Shown here in pieces: positions 52,364-61,208 of a stretch of 64,000 bases of DNA; the first letter of the stretch is position 1, and each line of letters opens with the position of its first letter. The notes beneath the pieces are model-generated. The model ran no database searches. It worked only from the letters and a program-made list of their open reading frames with translations, and was not told where the DNA came from. The translations under genes were made by a program, and so were the position numbers. Origin of the DNA: Gammaproteobacteria bacterium (GTDB lineage: Bacteria > Pseudomonadota > Gammaproteobacteria > Ga0077554 > Ga007554). Location: the NCBI GenBank assembly GCA_016191235.1, contig JACPOZ010000006.1, positions 1 through 64,000 on the forward strand, given 5' to 3'.

Positions 52364-53584
52364 ATGACCCTGCCAAAGAAGCCCAGCGTGAAATTTTTTC
52401 CAGTGTTGACGACTACGCGCAGCAGGCGCTGGGCCAGCGCATTACTTATTCTGCCGATGGCCCTGCTTGCGTCGGCGTGCCGTAATCCTGAAACCCAGGC
52501 GCCACCGCCTCCTCCGCCGCCACAAGTCAGCGTTGCCAGTGTGATCGAGCGGCAAGTGGCCGACTCGGATGAATTTTCTGGCCGGCTGGAGGCAGTGGAA
52601 AGCGTGCAGGTGCGTTCGCGGGTGACGGGTTACATCGAAAGCATTAGTTTTCAGCAGGGCAAGGATGTGAAAAGGGGCGAGGTGCTGTTCGTTATCGACC
52701 CCGGCCCCTATCGCGCAGACTTGAACCGCGCCGAAGCGGAGCTGGCGCGCTCCCTTGCCCAAGCGGAGCTTGATAAAAGCCAGCTTGCGCGCGCGGAGAA
52801 ACTGCTTCAGGCGCGGATGATAGCGCAGCAGGAATATGATGACCGCGCCAGCGCCCAGCACCAATCGGAAGCGAGCGTGCGTGCGGCAAAGGCCGCAGTT
52901 GATCTGGCGCGCCTGAATCTCGCGTATACCCGTGTCACGTCACCTATCAGCGGCCGCACCGGGCGTGCCGAAGTGACCACCGGCAACCTTGTCACGGGTG
53001 GTGATGCAGGCGCGACAGTGCTGACCACGGTGGTGTCGCATGATCCCATTTATGCCTACTTTGAAGGCGATGAACATGCCTACCTCAAATATGCCGCAGC
53101 AACGAAAAAGACGGCACGCAACCCGGTATCCATGGGGCTGAGCAACGAGCAAGGCTACCCGCACCAAGGGTACCTGGACTTCATCGACAACCGGCTTGAT
53201 CCTGCAACAGGCACGATTCGTATCAGAGCGGTTTTTGACAACAAGCAGGGACTGTTCACGCCAGGACTGTTTGCCCGCCTTAAACTGGGCGGCGGCCGCT
53301 ATAACGCGGTATTGATTGATGACCGCGCGGTGGGTACGGATCAAAGCAAAAAGTTTGTGATGGTGCTCGGGTCGGATAACAAGGCGAACTATCGCCCGGT
53401 GACGCTGGGGCCGGTGGCCGATGGCCTGAGAGTAGTCAGAGAGGGACTCAAGGCGGGCGAAGTGATCGTCGTGGATGGGTTGCAGAGGGTGCGTCCCGGG
53501 GCCGTCGTAACGCCACAGAAGGTGCCGATGGAGAAACCGCCCGCGAACAGCCAGGCGAGTTCCGCGCAGCCACAGCATAACTAG
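52364..53584 (+). CDS. RND efflux periplasmic adaptor (lipoprotein)
   Basis: LLASAC lipobox; VQVRSRVTGYIESISFQQGKDVKRGEVLFVIDPGPY; LAYTRVTSPISGRTGRAEVTTGNLV. Confidence 0.94.
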   Translation: MTLPKKPSVKFFPVLTTTRSRRWASALLILPMALLASACRNPETQAPPPPPPPQVSVASVIERQVADSDEFSGRLEAVESVQVRSRVTGYIESISFQQGKDVKRGEVLFVIDPGPYRADLNRAEAELARSLAQAELDKSQLARAEKLLQARMIAQQEYDDRASAQHQSEASVRAAKAAVDLARLNLAYTRVTSPISGRTGRAEVTTGNLVTGGDAGATVLTTVVSHDPIYAYFEGDEHAYLKYAAATKKTARNPVSMGLSNEQGYPHQGYLDFIDNRLDPATGTIRIRAVFDNKQGLFTPGLFARLKLGGGRYNAVLIDDRAVGTDQSKKFVMVLGSDNKANYRPVTLGPVADGLRVVREGLKAGEVIVVDGLQRVRPGAVVTPQKVPMEKPPANSQASSAQPQHN

Positions 53585-53599
53585 CGCGAGGCTACGACC

Positions 53600-56425
53600 A
53601 TGAATTTCTCCCGATTCTTTATCGACCGCCCGATTTTTGCGGCGGTGCTGTCCATCATGGTTTTCATGGCGGGTGCTCTGGCGATTCCGCAGCTGCCATT
53701 GAGCGAATATCCCGAGGTTGTTCCGCCCTCGGTGGTGGTGCGTGCCACCTACCCCGGCGCGAATCCCAAGGTGATCGCCGAGACCGTCGCTTCGCCGCTG
53801 GAGGAGCAGATCAACGGCGTGGAAAATATGCTGTACATGTCCTCTCAGGCCAACGCCGATGGCGTGATGATGCTGACAGTAACGTTCAAGCTCGGCACAG
53901 ACATCGATACCGCGCAGGTGCAGGTGCAAAACCGTGTTTCACAGGCGCTCCCCAGGCTACCTGCGGAGGTGCGGCAGTTTGGCGTGACGACCGTCAAGAG
54001 TTCACCCGATCTCACCATGGTGGTACATCTGCTCTCGCCGGATGAGCGCTATGACGCGGTCTACTTGCGCAATTATGCGCTGCTCAACGTGAAGGACGCG
54101 CTGGCACGGGTATCGGGTGTGGGCCAAGTGCTTATATTTGGCGCGGGCGATTATTCGATGCGGGTATGGCTCGACCCACAAAAAGTGGCGGCGCGTAATC
54201 TCACCGCCAGCGATGTGGTAGCCGCAATCCGTGAGCAAAACCTGCAAGTGGCTGCCGGTGTAATCGGCGCCCCGCCCACCCCTCCGGGCGTGGATTTTCA
54301 GCTAAGCATCAACGCCGCAGGCAGACTCGTTACCGAGGAACAGTTCGGCGACATCATCATCAAGGCAACGCCTGATGGCGCCACCACCCGCTTGCGTGAT
54401 GTGGCACGCATCGAGCTGGGCGCCAGCGGCTATGCCTTGCGCAGCCTGCTCAACAATAAATCCGCCGTGGCGATTCCCATTTTCCAGGCGCCGGGATCGA
54501 ATGCGCTGGAGTTGTCCGATAATGTGCGAAAAACGATGGCGGAGCTAAAGCGCGGATTTCCGCAGGGCGTCGATTACAAAATTGTTTACGACCCCACCGT
54601 GTTCGTGCGCGACTCGATCAAGGCGGTGGTGAAAACACTGCTGGAAGCCGTGGCGCTGGTGGTGCTGGTGGTGATCCTGTTTTTGCAGACGTGGCGCGCC
54701 TCGGTGATCCCGCTGATCGCCGTGCCGGTATCGATTATCGGCACGTTTGCGCTGCTGTGGGTGTTTGGCTTTTCGATCAACACCCTGACCCTGTTTGGCC
54801 TGGTGCTTGCCATCGGCATCGTGGTGGATGACGCCATCGTGGTGGTGGAGAACGTCGAGCGCAATATCGGGCTGGGATTGAACCCGCGCGATGCAACCTA
54901 CAAGGCCATGCAGGAGGTCAGCGGCCCGATCATCGCCATCTCGCTGACCTTGTGTGCCGTGTTTGTTCCGCTGGCCTTTGTCAGCGGGTTGACGGGGCAG
55001 TTCTACAAACAGTTTTCCCTGACTATAGCGATTGCAACGGTTATTTCCGCCTTTAACTCGCTCACCCTCAGCCCGGCATTGTGCGCGCTCTTGCTGAAAT
55101 CGCACAAGGCGCCCAAGGATCGCCCGTCACGGCTGCTTGATTTTTTGTTCGGCTGGCTGTTCAGACTGTTCAACCGGACTTTCTCCAGCGCATCGAACGG
55201 CTACGTGCGCACCGTGGGCGGCGTCCTCCAGCACAAGACCATCGCCATGCTGGTGTACCTGATTCTGATCGGCGCAGCCTATGTGGTTTTTAACAAGGTG
55301 CCCGCAGGTTTTGTGCCCAGCCAGGACAAACAATATCTGGTGGGATTCGCGCAACTTCCCGATGGGGCTTCGCTGGAGCGTACCGAAGAAGTGATTCGCA
55401 AAATGTCGGACATAGGCCTTGCGCAACCCGGAGTGCGAGACTCTGTTGCCTTTCCGGGATTGTCGATCATTGGTTTTACCAACAGCCCCAGCGCGGGGGT
55501 GGTGTTTTTCGGGTTAAAGGATTTTAGCGAGCGCCAGACACCCGACCTGTCAGGGTTCGCCATTGCCGGCGCCTTGAACCAGAAGCTCTCCAGCATCCAG
55601 GGCGCCTTCATTGCAGCGTTTCCACCCCCACCGGTGATGGGCCTGGGTTCGATCGGCGGCTTCAAGATGCAAATCGAAGATCGCGCCAACCTGGGTTATG
55701 AGGAGCTGTATGGCGCCACGCAGGGATTGCTGATGAAAGCCTATCAAACGCCAAGTCTGGCGGGCCTTTTTTCAAGTTTCCAGATCAACGTGCCGCAGAT
55801 CGACGCGGACATCGATCGTATCAAAGCCAAGCGCCAGGGCGTGGCGGTCACCGATGTTTTTGACACCATGCAGATTTACCTTGGATCGTTGTATGTGAAC
55901 GATTTCAACCGCTTTGGCCGCACCTATCAGGTTATCGCCCAGGCGGACGGGCCATTCCGCTCGCACGCCGAAGATATCGCCCAACTAAAGACGCGCGGCC
56001 TGTTGTCGGCTATCGTGGGTGTTTGGCTCATGGGTAAGGACAACAACATCTTTACGCAAATGGGCTTTGTGGTGCTGGTAGGCCTGGCGTGCAAAAACGC
56101 CATCCTCATTGTCGAGTTCGCCAAGGTGCTCGAAGACCAGGGCAGAGATGCAATGACCGCCGCCCGTGAAGCCTGCCGTCTGCGTCTGCGCCCCATCCTG
56201 ATGACCTCGCTGGCCTTCATCATGGGCGTGTTTCCACTGGTGATCTCAAGCGGAGCGGGTGCGGAAATTCGCCAGGCGATGGGTATTGCGGTATTCGCCG
56301 GCATGCTGGGCGTGACCTTCTTCGGCCTGTTGTTGACGCCGGTGTTCTATGTGCTGCTAAGAGGTTGGGGTAAACAGCGTGCCGTCACTGATGCGGCGGC
56401 TGCATCCACGGACTACCCCGGATAG
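53600..56425 (+). CDS. RND efflux permease (HAE1 type), apparently internally deleted
   Basis: MNFSRFFIDRPIFAAVLSIMVFMAGALAIPQLPLSEYPEVVPPSVVV; VVDDAIVVVENVERN; 941 aa vs the expected ~1040-1060; junction HAEDIAQLKTR|GLLSAIVGVWLMGKDNN. Confidence 0.93.
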   Translation: MNFSRFFIDRPIFAAVLSIMVFMAGALAIPQLPLSEYPEVVPPSVVVRATYPGANPKVIAETVASPLEEQINGVENMLYMSSQANADGVMMLTVTFKLGTDIDTAQVQVQNRVSQALPRLPAEVRQFGVTTVKSSPDLTMVVHLLSPDERYDAVYLRNYALLNVKDALARVSGVGQVLIFGAGDYSMRVWLDPQKVAARNLTASDVVAAIREQNLQVAAGVIGAPPTPPGVDFQLSINAAGRLVTEEQFGDIIIKATPDGATTRLRDVARIELGASGYALRSLLNNKSAVAIPIFQAPGSNALELSDNVRKTMAELKRGFPQGVDYKIVYDPTVFVRDSIKAVVKTLLEAVALVVLVVILFLQTWRASVIPLIAVPVSIIGTFALLWVFGFSINTLTLFGLVLAIGIVVDDAIVVVENVERNIGLGLNPRDATYKAMQEVSGPIIAISLTLCAVFVPLAFVSGLTGQFYKQFSLTIAIATVISAFNSLTLSPALCALLLKSHKAPKDRPSRLLDFLFGWLFRLFNRTFSSASNGYVRTVGGVLQHKTIAMLVYLILIGAAYVVFNKVPAGFVPSQDKQYLVGFAQLPDGASLERTEEVIRKMSDIGLAQPGVRDSVAFPGLSIIGFTNSPSAGVVFFGLKDFSERQTPDLSGFAIAGALNQKLSSIQGAFIAAFPPPPVMGLGSIGGFKMQIEDRANLGYEELYGATQGLLMKAYQTPSLAGLFSSFQINVPQIDADIDRIKAKRQGVAVTDVFDTMQIYLGSLYVNDFNRFGRTYQVIAQADGPFRSHAEDIAQLKTRGLLSAIVGVWLMGKDNNIFTQMGFVVLVGLACKNAILIVEFAKVLEDQGRDAMTAAREACRLRLRPILMTSLAFIMGVFPLVISSGAGAEIRQAMGIAVFAGMLGVTFFGLLLTPVFYVLLRGWGKQRAVTDAAAASTDYPG

Positions 56426-56541
56426 TCATGCTATTCCTGCTGGCCATTCATAAAAACTGAACAAGTAGCACAAAGTTATTTGCTATCAACCGCGAAGAGA
56501 CTGGCTTACGATGGCTTTCTGCAACACTGGAGAAACTGTAC

Positions 56542-57240
56542 ATGATCATATTGCGTAAAAGCCAGGCGCGCGGCCATGCCAACCACGGCTGGCTGGACAG
56601 CTACCACACATTTTCCTTTGCCGGCTATTACGATCCCGCGCATATGGGGTTTTCCAGCCTGCGCGTGATTAACGACGACCGCATCGCGCCCGGTGCGGGT
56701 TTCGGCACGCACGGACACAACGACATGGAGATCATTACCTATGTGCTGGACGGCGCATTGGAACACAAGGACAGTATGGGCAATGGCTCAGTGATCTTTC
56801 CCGGCGACGTGCAGCGCATGAGTGCCGGTACCGGCATCACCCACAGCGAATATAATGCATCGAAAACAGAGCCGGCGCATTTACTGCAAATCTGGATTCT
56901 CCCGAATCAGACCGGCGTTACACCCAGTTACGAACAGACGCATTTTAGCGAGGCCGACAAACGCGGGCGGTTACGCCTGATTGCATCGCCGGACGGGCGC
57001 GATGGCTCAGTCAAGATATATCAGGACGCCTCTGTTTACGCGACCGTGCTCTCTGCTGGCGAATCCGTCAGTCATGCCTTGATGGCGGGCCGAAAGGCGT
57101 ATGTGCATGTTGCACGTGGTGAGGCGCAGTTCAACGGCCAGCCGCTGGCCGCTGGCGATGGCGCACGCGTGATTGATGAGCACAGCATAAGCTTCACCAC
57201 CGGCAGCAAGGCAGAGATATTGCTGTTTGATCTTGATTGA
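56542..57240 (+). CDS. Pirin-family protein
   Basis: [68 protein letters not shown]. Confidence 0.95.
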   Translation: MIILRKSQARGHANHGWLDSYHTFSFAGYYDPAHMGFSSLRVINDDRIAPGAGFGTHGHNDMEIITYVLDGALEHKDSMGNGSVIFPGDVQRMSAGTGITHSEYNASKTEPAHLLQIWILPNQTGVTPSYEQTHFSEADKRGRLRLIASPDGRDGSVKIYQDASVYATVLSAGESVSHALMAGRKAYVHVARGEAQFNGQPLAAGDGARVIDEHSISFTTGSKAEILLFDLD

Positions 57241-57269
57241 TAACCCAACACACTAAGGGAGTATTGGAC

Positions 57270-57899
57270 ATGGCCAAGTTGTTGTATATCGAAGCATCAC
57301 CCAGGAAAGAACGTTCCGCCTCCATCGAAGTGAGCAAGGTATTTCTGGATGCTTACACGAAATCGCACCCCAACGACCAGATAGAGAAGCTTGATCTGTG
57401 GAATATTGCATTGCCGGAGTTCAACGGCGCGGTGCTCGATGCAAAATACGCCGTGCTGCATGGCGAATCGCACACGCCAGAGCAGGCCAAGGCTTGGAGT
57501 GACGTGGTCAATATGTTTGAGCAATTTAAATCTGCCGACAAATATCTGATCAGCCTGCCGATGTGGAACTTTGGCATCCCCTATAAGCTCAAACACTACA
57601 TCGACGTAATTAGCCAGCCGGGGCTGGCCTTTAGTTTTTCGCCTACGGAAGGGTACAAGGGGTTGGTGACAGGCAAGCCAATAGCGGTAATTTATGCGCG
57701 AGGCGGCGAATATCATGATGGTTCCGGCGCGGCCGCCTACGACCTGCAAAAGCGTTATATGGAGCTGTGGCTGGCGTTTATCGGCTTTACCAGCATCCGC
57801 TCGATTCTCGTGGAGCCGATGCTCTACGCGCCCGAGGTGGTGGCGAGCGCCAAGACCATCGCCAAAGAAATGGCCACGACCATAGCAACACATTTTTGA
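57270..57899 (+). CDS. azoR: FMN-dependent NADH-azoreductase
   Basis: LLYIEASPRKERSASIEVSKVFLDAY; LISLPMWNFGIPYKLKHYIDVISQPGLAFSF. Confidence 0.9.
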   Translation: MAKLLYIEASPRKERSASIEVSKVFLDAYTKSHPNDQIEKLDLWNIALPEFNGAVLDAKYAVLHGESHTPEQAKAWSDVVNMFEQFKSADKYLISLPMWNFGIPYKLKHYIDVISQPGLAFSFSPTEGYKGLVTGKPIAVIYARGGEYHDGSGAAAYDLQKRYMELWLAFIGFTSIRSILVEPMLYAPEVVASAKTIAKEMATTIATHF

Positions 57900-57909
57900 A
57901 AGAGTAATC

Positions 57910-58515
57910 ATGCACAACAAAATCGCAAAAACCCAGGTACCCATCCACGAGCTTATCGCCATGCGCTGGAGCGGGCGCGCCTTTGACGCCAGCAAGCCAG
58001 TAACTCGCGAGGGTATTGTCGCCCTGGTCGAAGCCGCGCGCTGGGCGCCTTCCTGCTATGGCGATGAGCCATGGCGCTTTATCGTCTGGGATAAAAACAC
58101 CGATGCCGCCGCATGGCAGAAGGCATTTGATTGCCTGGGCGAGTTCAACCAGCAGTGGGTGAAAAACGCCCCCGTACTGCTGCTGGCTACCGCCAACAGT
58201 GTATTCCACAAAAACGGAAAACCAAACCGCTGGGGTCAGTACGACACTGGTGCGGCCAGTGAAAACCTGTGCCTGCAAGCAGCAGCGTCAGGTCTGATGG
58301 CGCACCAGATGGGTGGCTTTGATGCCGACAAGGTGCGAAAAGCATTCGGTATTCCGTTACAATATGAATGCATGGCAATGATTGCGGTGGGCCATCCGTC
58401 TACGGTTGACGTATTGGACGGCGAGCTTAAAGAGCGCGAACTCGCCGAACGGGTGCGCAGCCCATTGGGCGAACGTTTTTTTGATGGTGGCTGGGGAATC
58501 CCCATCAAGGCATAA
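57910..58515 (+). CDS. Nitroreductase-family protein
   Basis: ELIAMRWSGRAFDASKPVTREGIVALVEAARWAPSCYGDEPWRFIV; AVGHPS. Confidence 0.92.
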   Translation: MHNKIAKTQVPIHELIAMRWSGRAFDASKPVTREGIVALVEAARWAPSCYGDEPWRFIVWDKNTDAAAWQKAFDCLGEFNQQWVKNAPVLLLATANSVFHKNGKPNRWGQYDTGAASENLCLQAAASGLMAHQMGGFDADKVRKAFGIPLQYECMAMIAVGHPSTVDVLDGELKERELAERVRSPLGERFFDGGWGIPIKA

Positions 58516-58529
58516 CTAAGGTATTTTAT

Positions 58530-59186
58530 ATGATGAAGTGGCGTTGCACGGTGGCGCTTGGTGTGTTGTCTACCTCTGTTGCGGCAGGCGCAGCACCGCT
58601 GACGGTGATGGTAGGTAATTTTGCGTCGGGCGACAAATCCGGCTGGGAGGAGCAGGAATTCAAGGGAAAGGTGAATTATTCGGTTGTAAAGGTAGGCAAT
58701 GGCGCGCACGCGCTGGAAGCGCGCAGCTCTGGAACAGCCTCCGGCCTGCACAAGAAAGTCTCTGTGGACCTGGAGAAAACACCCTATATCAACTGGACAT
58801 GGCGTGTTACCAATACCCTCAAGGGTGTCGACGAAACCACCAAAAAAGGCGACGACTATCCGGCGCGGATTTATGTGATTCTCTCCGGCGGCCTGCTTTT
58901 CTGGAAGACCCAGGCATTGAATTACGTCTGGTCCAGCACCGAGCGGCCTGCGGACGCCTCTTGGCCGAACGCCTACACATCAAGCGTGGTCATGCTTGCT
59001 GTTGATTCAGGAAACAGCAAAGCCGGCACCTGGGTAACCCATAAGCGCAACCTGCGCGAAGACCTGAAACGCCAGCTCGGGAAGGACGTTAAACATGTCG
59101 ACGCCATAGCCGTAATGTCTGACACCGACAACTCCGGCCAAAGCACCACCGCCTACTATGGCAATATATTCATGTCGAGCGAGTAA
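58530..59186 (+). CDS. DUF3047-family secreted protein
   Basis: INWTWRVTNTLKGVDETTKKGDDYPARIYVILSGG; VDAIAVMSDTDNSGQSTTAYYGNIFM. Confidence 0.85.
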   Translation: MMKWRCTVALGVLSTSVAAGAAPLTVMVGNFASGDKSGWEEQEFKGKVNYSVVKVGNGAHALEARSSGTASGLHKKVSVDLEKTPYINWTWRVTNTLKGVDETTKKGDDYPARIYVILSGGLLFWKTQALNYVWSSTERPADASWPNAYTSSVVMLAVDSGNSKAGTWVTHKRNLREDLKRQLGKDVKHVDAIAVMSDTDNSGQSTTAYYGNIFMSSE

Positions 59187-59362
59187 TTGTACTGTGTCAC
59201 AAAGCGAGCAAGGGAAGAGCGCAAGCGAAGGGTTCCCGGTGCAAGGCCCCATGTATATAAGGGGCGGGCGAAAGAGCGGAGCATATATGAAGTATGTGAG
59301 CATTTTGAGCCAGATTTTAACGCCGCAATGCGCCTGTAGTGCTTTGTGACACAGTACAATTA
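59184..59362 (+). repeat. Structured palindromic element, family I copy B
   Basis: 22-bp perfect terminal inverted repeat TAATTGTACTGTGTCACAAAGC (59184-59205/59341-59362); core GAAGAGCGCAAGCGAAGGGTTCCCGGTGCAAGGC...GCGGAGCATATATGAAGTATGTGAGCATTTTGAG...TAACGCCGCAATGCGCC. Confidence 0.88.
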
Positions 59363-59389
59363 AGAGCCTACCTGTGAATGGATAGGCCG

Positions 59390-60460
59390 ATGAAGGTTCA
59401 TTTCATATTCCCCCTGGCGAAAGCCAACTGGCCTCTTGTTCAGTTATTGCAGAAAGCAATTCCCGGCGCCTCATTTGATTGTGGTGGCCTGTCTGGGCTA
59501 CGATATCAAAACCGTATTCAGTTGGCCCTTAAACTGCCCAAGTTAATATGGTTTGCATTCCGGAGCGGACTAAGAGTTGCCCGGAGTGATGTACGGCCTG
59601 ACCTTATTTGTGTCAGCTCCGATATGGAGCTGATCGGGCTTGTCATGGCCCGGCTCATATCCCGAAAACGGTTTCCTATAGCCTTAATGGGATTTATATA
59701 CACCACACGTGAGTCAGCCGTTATAAATGCGCTACGACGGAGCTATTTTCGGGCGGTGTTATCGCAAACTTTGGGGGTGATATGCTTTTCGAAATTCGAG
59801 CAGCAGTACTATTCTGAGCTTTTTGGTTTAGCGAACACCACGTTTATCTCGACGCTGTTTGGTGGTGTCTTTAACAAGCCGGATGATCTGGAACCAGGCA
59901 ATTCCGGATACGTGTTATCGGCAGGCCGTTCAGGGCGAGATTACAAGCGGCTTTGTGAAGCGGTCTCGCAGCTTCCGGTGCAAGCACACATCATATGCGA
60001 TTCCGCCTTCGCACTTCAGGATGCACAGCATTCTGCAAATGTAACGATACTCCGGCAATGCTATGGGCGTGAATACATTAAGCAACTCGCTGGCGCGGAC
60101 ATTGTGGTGTTGCCACTTAAAAATGAAAAGATATCTTCCGGCCAGATGGTGCTTCTCGATGCAATGGCATTAGGCAAGCCAGTCATTATTACGAAAACGG
60201 CTACAAGTGTGGAGTATGGCGAACACATGAAGACCCTGTACTTTATAGAGCCTGATTCGGTTGATGAATTGCGTTCCGCTATCAATTTCCTTATGGACGA
60301 TCCAGGCCTGCGATCAAGCATAGGGAGTGCGGCCAAAGCACATTATGAGGCGCATCACTCGATCCGGCCTTTCGTTAACGGCCTGGTTAACGTAATTGAA
60401 CAGATTGTGGTTAAGAATCAAAAAGCGGCGCCGGGACTCGGGTCAGCCCATGGCTCGTAG
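59390..60460 (+). CDS. Glycosyltransferase (group 1-like)
   Basis: GYVLSAGRSGRDYKRLCEAV; ADIVVLPLKNEKISSGQMVLLDAMALGKPVIITKTATSVEYGEH; C-terminal GT-B features. Confidence 0.8.
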   Translation: MKVHFIFPLAKANWPLVQLLQKAIPGASFDCGGLSGLRYQNRIQLALKLPKLIWFAFRSGLRVARSDVRPDLICVSSDMELIGLVMARLISRKRFPIALMGFIYTTRESAVINALRRSYFRAVLSQTLGVICFSKFEQQYYSELFGLANTTFISTLFGGVFNKPDDLEPGNSGYVLSAGRSGRDYKRLCEAVSQLPVQAHIICDSAFALQDAQHSANVTILRQCYGREYIKQLAGADIVVLPLKNEKISSGQMVLLDAMALGKPVIITKTATSVEYGEHMKTLYFIEPDSVDELRSAINFLMDDPGLRSSIGSAAKAHYEAHHSIRPFVNGLVNVIEQIVVKNQKAAPGLGSAHGS

Positions 60461-60523
60461 CGTGCAGGTAGAATGACGTGGTTGTAAAAGATATGGCAAA
60501 CTTCTGACAAAGCAGGGCGCCTT

Positions 60524-60710
60524 AGAACCTGTTCACGATCTCGGCAAGGGAAGAGCGGAGCGAAGGGTTCAGCGAAGCGAAGGGTTCCCGGTACAAGGCA
60601 AAATCGAACGAAAAAGCGGAGCATACATGAAATAGTGAGCATTTTGAGTTCGCCCCACCCTATCAGGGTAACGCCGCAATGCGCCCTTCAGCGAGATATT
60701 GACAGGTTCT
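60524..60710 (+). repeat. Structured palindromic element, family I copy C
   Basis: Imperfect terminal inverted repeat AGAACCTGTTCACGATCTCG (60524-60543) vs CGAGATATTGACAGGTTCT (60692-60710); core shared with A and B. Confidence 0.85.
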
Positions 60711-60790
60711 TAATAAATTCGTGTGCTGGCCGATAGAAATAAGGCCATATCATCCTGTATTCTAAACCCTCAAACCAAGGAGAACCGTTC

Positions 60791-61195
60791 ATGGAAAAAC
60801 TTCGCCGCATCGCTCGACCCATTAGCCACTTTGTAATTCTCGCCTTTCTCTGGCTTGGCGTTCAGCTTCCCGCTGCCCATGCGGGCATCGTGGGCACCGA
60901 GACCCTGGTCAGCTCGGAACAGGCACAGCAGGATCGTGCGCATATTCTGAAGCTGCTGGAAAGAAAGGACGTTCAGGAGCAGTTGGTGGCTTATGGTGTT
61001 GATGCTGAACAGGCCAAGGCCCGCGTGAATAGCCTCACCGATGCCGAGATGCGCAGCCTGGCGGGCCAGATGGATCAATTGCCCGCAGGTGGCGATAGCG
61101 TGGTGGGAATACTTTTCGCTATCTTCATCATTCTGCTGATCACAGACATTTTGGGCCTGACCAACATCTTCCCGTTTGTTAAACACAGACGTTAA
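60791..61195 (+). CDS. PA2779-family membrane protein
   Basis: AHAGIVGTETLVSSEQAQQDRAHILKLLERKDVQEQLVAYGVDAEQAKARVNSLTDAEMRSLAGQMDQLPAGGD. Confidence 0.85.
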   Translation: MEKLRRIARPISHFVILAFLWLGVQLPAAHAGIVGTETLVSSEQAQQDRAHILKLLERKDVQEQLVAYGVDAEQAKARVNSLTDAEMRSLAGQMDQLPAGGDSVVGILFAIFIILLITDILGLTNIFPFVKHRR

Positions 61196-61208
61196 ACCCA
61201 CTCTCGCC

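Noticed and set aside
52940-53929. 329-aa minus-strand ORF
   Set aside because: Antisense to the RND adaptor/permease junction; His/Arg-rich shadow translation.
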